DNA of 64,000 nucleotides, from positions 1-64,000 of the forward strand of contig CAVQIX010000006.1 in NCBI GenBank assembly GCA_963712765.1, written 5' to 3'. Below the pieces are notes generated by a model. The model made no database searches and had not been told where the DNA came from. It was given only the letters and a program-made list of their open reading frames with translations. Made by a program: the position numbers and the translations under genes. This DNA comes from CAXMST01 sp963712765. Its GTDB lineage: Bacteria; Actinomycetota; Thermoleophilia; Solirubrobacterales; 70-9. Below are positions 58,637-64,000 of this stretch, one piece after another (the stretch's first letter is position 1; each line of letters opens with the position of its first letter).

Positions 58637-60091
58637 TCAGGCCGCGTGCACGCCGGCGCGGCGCTCGTTCCAGGGTCGCGCCCGCTCCAGCTGTGCCGCC
58701 GCGCGGATCAGCAGATCCTCGCGCCCGAACGGCGCGACGAGCTGCGCTCCGACCGGGATCCCGTCCCCACTCCAATGCATCGGTAGCGAGATCGCCGGCT
58801 GCCCCGTGATGTTGAATAGCGCCGTGAAGGCGCCGGCGGGGAAGGAAGCGTGGAATGCGTCCATCGGGTCCTCGCCGCTGTCGTCCCAGGTGCCGATCGG
58901 CTGCGCAACAGCGGCCATGGTTGGGGTCAGCAGCAGGTCGTGCCCGGCCTCGAACCACCCCGCGATCACCCGCGAAAGGCCCTGATGGAGACCGACGTCG
59001 CGCAGGTAGCGCCCGGCGTCGCGCTCGCGGCCGATCTCGGCCAGCGTCCAGGTCAGCGGCTCAACGTCGTCGGGGGTGAGCTCTCGGCCGAGCAGCGTCT
59101 CCACCTGGCCCAGAGCGGCGGCCTGACCGGCGGCCCAGCGGGTCAGGAAGCTGTCCTGGATGTCCATGCCGTCGTCGTCGGGTAGTGCGTCGGCGGGCGA
59201 GCTGCCGACGACGTGGTGGCCGAGCTCCTCGAGCGCCGCGGCCGTCGCCTCGACGGCTGCGACGCATTCGGGATCGACGTCCGCCTCGACGGCCGGGGCC
59301 TTCATCACCCCGATTCGCAAGCCCTTGCTCTCGTCGGCCAGCTCCTCGACATAGGGCCGTAGCGGCGGTGGGGCGACATAAGGGTCGCCGGGCGCCGGGC
59401 CGTGGACCGCGTCGAGAATCCTCGCCGTGTCGCGGACCGACTTCGAGACCACCAGCTCAGCCGTGAGGCCGCTGACGTTGTCGCCGATCAGGGGCCCCTC
59501 GCTGATCCGCTGCCGGGTTGGCTTGAGCCCGACGAGGCCGTTGTTGGAGGCGGGGATCCGGATCGATCCGCCGCCGTCGTTGGCATGGGCCATTGGGACC
59601 ATCCCAGAGGCGACCGCTGCGCCCGAGCCGCCCGAGGAGCCACCGGCGCTGCGTTCGGTGTCCCAGGGATTGCGGGTCGGTCCGTAGGCGTCCGGCTCGG
59701 TGGTCGGGAGGATCCCGAGCTCGGGCGTGTTGGTCTTGCCGATCGTGATCAGGCCGGCGTCGCGGAACCGCAGCGCCAGGGTCGTGTCCACCGGGGCCTT
59801 GAAATCAGCGTCCTTGAGCAGCCTCATGCCCATGTGGAGGGGCTGGCCGGCGTACGCGGCGCCGAGGTCCTTGAGCAGGAAGGGAACCCCCTTGAACGGG
59901 CCGTCGGGCAGGTCACCCTCGGCTGCGGCGCGGGCCTCCTCGTAGAGCGGGTGGATGACGGCGTTGATCTCGCCGTTGAGCGCCTCGACCCGTTCGATCG
60001 CGGCATCGACCAACTCCCGCGGGCTCGCCTCGCCGGAGCGGACCAGCTCCGCCATCTCGGTCGCGTCCATTCGTGCAAGGTCTTCGCTCAC
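58637..60091 (-). CDS. Amidase-signature hydrolase
   Basis: 484 aa amidase-signature enzyme. Lys74 (FLLKDLG), the GGSSGGSGAAVASG loop with the cis-Ser (about 153) and the nucleophile Ser176 in DGGGSIRIPAS form the Ser-Ser-Lys triad. It hydrolyses an amide bond; it resembles fatty-acid or aryl-acyl amidases more than GatA (no GatB/GatC nearby). The substrate is unknown. GTG at 60091 overlaps the PAP2 stop by 4 bp. Confidence 0.87.
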   Translation of the reverse strand: MSEDLARMDATEMAELVRSGEASPRELVDAAIERVEALNGEINAVIHPLYEEARAAAEGDLPDGPFKGVPFLLKDLGAAYAGQPLHMGMRLLKDADFKAPVDTTLALRFRDAGLITIGKTNTPELGILPTTEPDAYGPTRNPWDTERSAGGSSGGSGAAVASGMVPMAHANDGGGSIRIPASNNGLVGLKPTRQRISEGPLIGDNVSGLTAELVVSKSVRDTARILDAVHGPAPGDPYVAPPPLRPYVEELADESKGLRIGVMKAPAVEADVDPECVAAVEATAAALEELGHHVVGSSPADALPDDDGMDIQDSFLTRWAAGQAAALGQVETLLGRELTPDDVEPLTWTLAEIGRERDAGRYLRDVGLHQGLSRVIAGWFEAGHDLLLTPTMAAVAQPIGTWDDSGEDPMDAFHASFPAGAFTALFNITGQPAISLPMHWSGDGIPVGAQLVAPFGREDLLIRAAAQLERARPWNERRAGVHAA

Positions 60092-61047
60092 TCCGCTGGC
60101 CTCCTGGGGTTGTGGCGTTCGGGCTCTGGCAGCTGCCGACTCCGCGCCGGGTCTGGCTGGGCGGCCAAACCTACCTGATCCGGATCGAGGCTCAGGCCCC
60201 GCAGCAGCGCTCCCACCGTGAGACCGGCGGCGAAGACGATCGCAGCCATCGCCGCGAGGAAGGCGGCATCGACCCGTTGCCAGTCGATGTCGGAGCCGTA
60301 GCGGAGCGACGCGAAGACGATCGCGCCGAAGAACAGCGCTACCGCCCCGAGCACGGCGGCAACCTCGATCCGGGAGGCGAGCTCGGCGGCCGAGCGCCGA
60401 TCGCGCGCCGCGTCCCGCTCGCGCTTCATCGCATCGGGGAACAGCCCGTACACGGTGGCCATCACCGCGCACGCGACCGCGAGGGTGATCGCGTAGGCGC
60501 CGAGGGTGTCGCTGGGCAGGTGCCAGCCCGCGGTTACGACGAGGATCCCGAACCCGGCCGCGACCGCGGCGGCGGCCAGGGCGACGAGGCCGCGCAGGGC
60601 CGGCGGGGAGACGATGATCGCCGCGAGCCCGAGGCTGATCGCAACGGTGACGTGGCCCGAGGGATAGGTGTTGCGGACAAACTCAGGGAAGTCGAGGAGC
60701 AGCGGCCGCGTGAGGATCACGTGCTTGAGCAGCTCGACCGAGATCAGGCTGATGCCGATAACCGCGCCGGGTACCAGGATCAGGCGGCGGCGGCGACGAA
60801 GTGCCGCGACCGCCCCGAGCGCCGCGATCCCGAGGATCAGTCCGCCGATGCTGACCACTCGGAGCATCCGGTTGGCGGCGACTTGCGCGGTCTGCGGCGT
60901 TCGCTCTCCGCCTCGCAGGGCACCCTGGTCGGCGCGCTGGCCGATCTCGGTCTGGACCGCGAGCAGGTAGATCAGCGCGCAGGCGGCGAGACCGAGCAGT
61001 GACAGAGCGATAAGGCGCCGCACCTGCCGCGAGGTGGCGGCGTCCAC
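60088..61047 (-). CDS. PAP2-family membrane phosphatase
   Basis: 319 aa, six or more transmembrane segments. The PAP2 motifs are KHVILTRP (first), NTYPSGHVTV (second) and GWHLPSD (third), with a C-terminal basic/proline tail and two further hydrophobic segments. It may remove phosphate from undecaprenyl diphosphate or a phosphatidate outside the membrane. Its GTG lies 3 bp after the dapB stop, and the amidase overlaps its end. With dapB it could serve wall-precursor recycling. Confidence 0.82.
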   Translation of the reverse strand: MDAATSRQVRRLIALSLLGLAACALIYLLAVQTEIGQRADQGALRGGERTPQTAQVAANRMLRVVSIGGLILGIAALGAVAALRRRRRLILVPGAVIGISLISVELLKHVILTRPLLLDFPEFVRNTYPSGHVTVAISLGLAAIIVSPPALRGLVALAAAAVAAGFGILVVTAGWHLPSDTLGAYAITLAVACAVMATVYGLFPDAMKRERDAARDRRSAAELASRIEVAAVLGAVALFFGAIVFASLRYGSDIDWQRVDAAFLAAMAAIVFAAGLTVGALLRGLSLDPDQVGLAAQPDPARSRQLPEPERHNPRRPAE

Positions 61048-61050
61048 CGT

Positions 61051-61740
61051 TTACAGGAGCTCCTCGAGCCCGATCGTCAGCGGGTCGGGGAGCGAGCCGA
61101 CCTTGCGGCAGGCGAGCACCACCCCGGGCATGAACGAGTTGCGATCGATCGAGTCGTGCCGGATCGAGAGGGTCTGACCCTCGCCCCCGAAGATCACCTC
61201 CTGGTGGGCGACGAACCCCTGCAGCCGCACCGAATGGATCGGCTCGTGGACCGTGCCGCCGGCCCGCTCGATCAGGTCCGCGGTCCTGGCCGCGGTGCCC
61301 GAGGGCTTGTCGAGTTTCCGATCGTGGTGCAGCTCGATGATCTCGGCCTCCGGCATGTGCGGAGCGATCATCTCCGCCGCCTGCATCATCAGCACTGCGC
61401 CGATCGCGAAGTTCGGGGCGACGAAGGCGCGGCCCCCCTCTCCCCCGTCCCAATGATCGGTGGCGCACTTGCGCAGCTTGTCGATGTCGAAGCCGGTGGT
61501 CCCGATCACGATGCTGGTCCCCGAGTGCAGGCACCTGTGGGCGTTGGGCAGAGCCTGATCGGGAATCGTGAAATCGACCACCACATCGGCATCGTCGAGT
61601 ACGTCGGGGAGCTCGATGCCGAGCTCGGGGTCGGCGCGGCCGCTGAGCTCGAGACCGTCGGCGGCCTCGACCGCTTCGCAAACCGTGGCGCCCATGCGCC
61701 CGGCGGCGCCGGCGACGGCAACTCTGATCGGATCGGCCAT
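61051..61740 (-). CDS. dapB: 4-hydroxy-tetrahydrodipicolinate reductase
   Basis: 229 aa. Nucleotide-binding VAGAAGRMGATV at the N-terminus, FTIPDQALPN, GTTGFD, and the catalytic ELHHDRKLDKPSGTA (His pair and Lys). It reduces the DapA product, giving tetrahydrodipicolinate for DapL. The chain is a little shorter than the usual 240-270. ATG at 61740 follows TAAGCT by 8 nt. It is first in dapB-PAP2-amidase. Confidence 0.95.
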   Translation of the reverse strand: MADPIRVAVAGAAGRMGATVCEAVEAADGLELSGRADPELGIELPDVLDDADVVVDFTIPDQALPNAHRCLHSGTSIVIGTTGFDIDKLRKCATDHWDGGEGGRAFVAPNFAIGAVLMMQAAEMIAPHMPEAEIIELHHDRKLDKPSGTAARTADLIERAGGTVHEPIHSVRLQGFVAHQEVIFGGEGQTLSIRHDSIDRNSFMPGVVLACRKVGSLPDPLTIGLEELL

Positions 61741-61748
61741 GGCCCAGG

Positions 61749-61754
61749 AGCTTA
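61749..61754 (-). promoter_or_regulatory. -10 hexamer TAAGCT for dapB
   Basis: TAAGCT on the minus strand ends 8 nt before the ATG at 61740. Confidence 0.45.
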
Positions 61755-61795
61755 CGGTCGTCTCGCCGTGGCCGCCGTTCCGGGTTTCGCGCTCG

Positions 61796-61801
61796 TATGC
61801 T
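61796..61801 (+). promoter_or_regulatory. -10 hexamer TATGCT for the acetyltransferase
   Basis: TATGCT ends 7 nt before the GTG at 61809. The in-frame ATG at 61797 is inside the hexamer and is therefore unlikely to be the start. Confidence 0.45.
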
Positions 61802-61808
61802 CCGCCGC

Positions 61809-62282
61809 GTGCCGGACGCCCCTCCCGACAGCATTCGCCCAGCCACAGCCGCCGACAGTGAGGTGCTCGGGCAGATGCTGCACGACTTCAACGTCGAGTT
61901 CGGCGATCCATCCCCTGGACCGGCCGCTCTCGCCCAGCGGCTCTTCGATCTGCTCCCCACCGGTGAGGTCGCCGGCTTCATCGCCGGCGCCGGGCCCGAG
62001 GGCTTCTGTCTGTTTCGCGTGCGCCCCTGCCTGTGGTCGAGTGGGAACGAGACCTACCTCGAGGAGCTCTACGTGGTCCCCGCGCGCCGCGGGGAAGGTT
62101 TCGGGAAGGCCCTGATGGAGGCGACCCTCGCCGCCGCGCGCGAGCGGGGCTGCACCCGCATCGACCTCGCCACCGGCGAGACGGATACAGCGGCGCGTGC
62201 CCTGTATGAGCGCTTCGGGTTCAGCAACCGCGAGGGTGGGCCGGACGGCCCGGCGATGCTCTTCTACGACCGCGACCTGTAG
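61809..62282 (+). CDS. GNAT-family N-acetyltransferase
   Basis: 157 aa. The GNAT fold is clear in the C-terminal half: EELYVVPARRGEGFGKALMEA (acetyl-CoA pyrophosphate loop R-x2-G-x-G), GCTRIDLATGETDTAARALYERFGF. It transfers an acetyl group from acetyl-CoA to an unidentified amine. The start GTG at 61809 is set by the TATGCT hexamer. It is divergent from dapB. Confidence 0.85.
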   Translation: MPDAPPDSIRPATAADSEVLGQMLHDFNVEFGDPSPGPAALAQRLFDLLPTGEVAGFIAGAGPEGFCLFRVRPCLWSSGNETYLEELYVVPARRGEGFGKALMEATLAAARERGCTRIDLATGETDTAARALYERFGFSNREGGPDGPAMLFYDRDL

Positions 62283-62355
62283 CAGAACGGGGCGAAGGTC
62301 CAGTGTGGATTTGCGCGAAGCGGCAATTCTCGAATTCAGGCTGAAACAGTCGCCC

Positions 62356-62361
62356 TAAGCT
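62356..62361 (+). promoter_or_regulatory. -10 hexamer TAAGCT for the small exported protein
   Basis: TAAGCT ends 7 nt before the GTG at 62369; leaderless start inferred. Confidence 0.45.
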
Positions 62362-62368
62362 GTCAGGC

Positions 62369-62725
62369 GTGCTGACCATCCCCCGCGCCATCGCGCTCCT
62401 GGCGGTGGGAATCACAACGTTCTTCGCGCTGTTTGCGTTCAGGCCGACCCCGTTGCTCGGGGTCGATGGCTCCTCCCTGGCCCGCTCGGTCAATGGCGAT
62501 TTCAGTTCGGCGGAGGAGTGTGAGAGCAGGGCCAGGGGCGGTGAGCAGTACTGGAAGTGCTTCAAGTGGGATGACGGACAGAGCGGCGGCGCGAGCTATC
62601 GCGTAGAGGTGGATTGGTGGGGTTGCTGGGAGGGCCGGAGAATCGGGGTGTCAGCCAGCGAGCCCGGTACTCCCCGCTCGCTTTCCGGGTGCGTGACCCT
62701 CCTCAGCCACGGCGAGCTCCCCTAG
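62369..62725 (+). CDS. Small exported protein, unknown function
   Basis: 118 aa. One hydrophobic N-terminal segment (about 5-26) is a signal peptide or anchor. The mature part has several Cys (EECES, YWKCF, GCW, GCV) and aromatic residues (WWGCW), suggesting a small disulfide-bonded domain. No family is recognised. GTG at 62369 is supported by the upstream TAAGCT. A strong convergent terminator follows. Confidence 0.55.
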   Translation: MLTIPRAIALLAVGITTFFALFAFRPTPLLGVDGSSLARSVNGDFSSAEECESRARGGEQYWKCFKWDDGQSGGASYRVEVDWWGCWEGRRIGVSASEPGTPRSLSGCVTLLSHGELP

Positions 62726-62738
62726 AGACCCAACCACG

Positions 62739-62787
62739 CCGAACGCCCCGGAGCACCGCCATGTAGCGGGGCAGCCGGGGCGTTCGG
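62739..62787. terminator. Bidirectional terminator between two convergent genes
   Basis: A perfect 13-bp stem (62739-62751 with 62775-62787) with a 23-nt loop lies between the stop of the small exported protein (62725) and the stop of the RTX gene (62803 on the other strand). Confidence 0.7.
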
Positions 62788-62802
62788 TCCGATCGGGTCG
62801 GC

Positions 62803-64000
62803 TCAGCCGCGCTTGCAGCGCCTGAGCTTGTCGTCGGCGTCGGCGTCGATCACGTCGCGGGTGCGATCGCAGTTGATCCGGTCGACGAACCCGTCGCGGG
62901 CGTCGATCAGATCCTTGCCGCCCCAGCCTCTGAGCAGGTCCTCGCCGGGCCCGCCGACCAGCTCGTCGGCGAAACCGCGGCGCCGCCAGGAGATGTCGCC
63001 CTCGAGCCGGTCGTCGCCCTCGCCACCGGAGAGGAGGTCGCGGCCCCTCTCGCCGGAGATGCGGTCGTTGCCGTCGCCTCCCTCGAGCGTGTCGCGGCCG
63101 GCGTCGCCGTCGATGCGGTCATCGTCCTCGCCGCCGTCGACCGTGTCCTTGCCGTCGTCGGCGTAGACGGTGTCGTTGCCGGCCGCGGTGGTGATCTGGT
63201 CGGACCCCTTGCCGCCGCGGGCGTAGTCGCGGCCGGCGCCACCGGTGATCACATCGGCCCCGCGACCCCCGTTGATCGAGTTGCGCCCATCAGCGCTCTC
63301 GATCGTGTCGTCGCCGTCTCCGCCCTTCAGGGTGTCGGAGCCGGAGCCGCCGTTGATCGCGTCGTCGTCATCGCCGCCGTCGATCCGATCCGAGGAGTAG
63401 CCGCCGATCACCGTGTCCGTGCCCTCGGCCGCATTGACCGTGAGATCGCCGAAACCGAGATCCATCGGCCCGTCGAACAGCGGTCCGCCGCCGGCGTCGA
63501 CGATGTCGTCGCCCTCGAGGGCGACGATCTGGACGTCGATCTGTGAGCTCGGACGCGAGTCGAGCCGCTGGTGGACGACCAGGTCGAGATCCGGGCTCGC
63601 CTCGGCGCCGTTCAGGTTGAACGCCGTGTCGTTGCCGACCGGGCCGAGCGCGAGGTGATCACCGCCATCGGAGCCGATCACGCGCAGGGATGAGTCGGGG
63701 TAGCGCCCCCGCTGCGGGATCGTCACGTCGAGCTCGATCTCCGAGCTCCCATCCGCCTCGTCGGTGCGGCCCGGCGCGAGCGGTCCACCCTCGAGATCGA
63801 CGGTCACGGCATGGGAGATGAACGCTCCCGATCCGTCGATCACGATCGTCTCGACTTCATCGACGGCCGGCTCGGCTCCGCAGCCGATCGGCCGCCGGCC
63901 GCTCCCGGTCGTGTCCCATGCCTTGACCGCCTCGCCCTCGCGACCTACCGCGACGGCGATCGTCTTCGGGTTGCCCGCCTCGATCAGCAGCTCGCCGCTC
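62803..64000 (-). CDS. RTX-type calcium-binding repeat protein, 5' end outside the window
   Basis: At least 399 codons; the reading frame stays open through the window edge at 64000, so the start and N-terminus are missing. Residues from about position 63440 downwards form at least fifteen glycine/aspartate nonapeptide repeats (GGSGSDTLKGGDGDDTIE and similar), which bind calcium in a beta-roll. The C-terminus has two Cys (DRINCDRTRD, LRRCKRG). The upstream part is beta-rich with a GCGAEPA cysteine. Such proteins are usually exported; the transport signal would be in the missing part. It is probably a surface or secreted protein of unknown role. Confidence 0.82.
   Translation of the reverse strand, partial: SGELLIEAGNPKTIAVAVGREGEAVKAWDTTGSGRRPIGCGAEPAVDEVETIVIDGSGAFISHAVTVDLEGGPLAPGRTDEADGSSEIELDVTIPQRGRYPDSSLRVIGSDGGDHLALGPVGNDTAFNLNGAEASPDLDLVVHQRLDSRPSSQIDVQIVALEGDDIVDAGGGPLFDGPMDLGFGDLTVNAAEGTDTVIGGYSSDRIDGGDDDDAINGGSGSDTLKGGDGDDTIESADGRNSINGGRGADVITGGAGRDYARGGKGSDQITTAAGNDTVYADDGKDTVDGGEDDDRIDGDAGRDTLEGGDGNDRISGERGRDLLSGGEGDDRLEGDISWRRRGFADELVGGPGEDLLRGWGGKDLIDARDGFVDRINCDRTRDVIDADADDKLRRCKRG

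Noticed and set aside
62903..63440. The DNA of the RTX repeats taken for a CRISPR or satellite array
   Set aside because: The periodicity is 27 bp and follows the nonapeptide code; the units vary in sequence and there are no unique spacers.

Overview
The window is a GC-rich bacterial chromosome segment, densely packed with genes on both strands and with no rRNA, tRNA, CRISPR array or intact mobile element that I can see. It suggests an Actinomycetota chromosome, most likely a deep lineage such as Thermoleophilia/Solirubrobacterales. The grounds are the MurT/GatD lipid II amidation pair, LL-diaminopimelate aminotransferase, a RecA-RecX / RNase Y / MiaB-MiaA / DapF neighbourhood, and many starts preceded at 6-8 nt by a TANNNT hexamer (leaderless transcripts). 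The taxon is an inference; no marker RNA is present.

Layout. 0-13 kb: a biotinyl/carboxyltransferase fusion, a GST-like protein, a class A beta-lactamase-fold serine hydrolase, an ATP-grasp ligase, two decayed gene remnants (VOC and TPMT types), an L,D-transpeptidase, a beta-carbonic anhydrase, a cold-shock protein, a HAD phosphatase, a Baeyer-Villiger-type monooxygenase, a cation efflux protein and a sulfatase. 13-19 kb: small lipoprotein, flavin enzymes, PRC-barrel-like and DUF3052 proteins, alpha/beta hydrolase, peroxiredoxin, cyclophilin, methyltransferase. 19-25 kb: a tight plus-strand block (lipid kinase, MurT, methyltransferase, GatD, zinc protease, RimK, aspartoacylase-like) whose predicted substrates are mostly glutamate or glutamyl bonds; this is the most coherent candidate system here. 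25-35 kb: dut/hflX, GH114-like protein, epimerase, MscS channel, dapL, hydrolase, SDR, second sulfatase. 35-46 kb: dapF, GT2, miaA, miaB, membrane cytochrome c, rny, transporter-like protein, recX, recA, thpR. 46-54 kb: two epoxide-hydrolase-like proteins, cinA, RodZ-like, ftsK, and an OmpR-type two-component pair. 54-64 kb: permease, rnj, dapA, amidase, PAP2, dapB, acetyltransferase, small exported protein, and an RTX-repeat protein cut by the window end.

How the genes fit together. dapA, dapB, dapL and dapF, in four separate places, would make meso-diaminopimelate by the aminotransferase route; MurT/GatD, the L,D-transpeptidase and the RodZ-like protein act on the wall built from it. The most striking anomaly is the DapF protein, in which both catalytic cysteines are serines. 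RNase Y and RNase J are both present; the RNase Y lacks its usual membrane anchor. recA lies behind thpR with its own Shine-Dalgarno and no recognisable SOS box. Several TAG stop codons double as the first three bases of the next gene's -10 hexamer.
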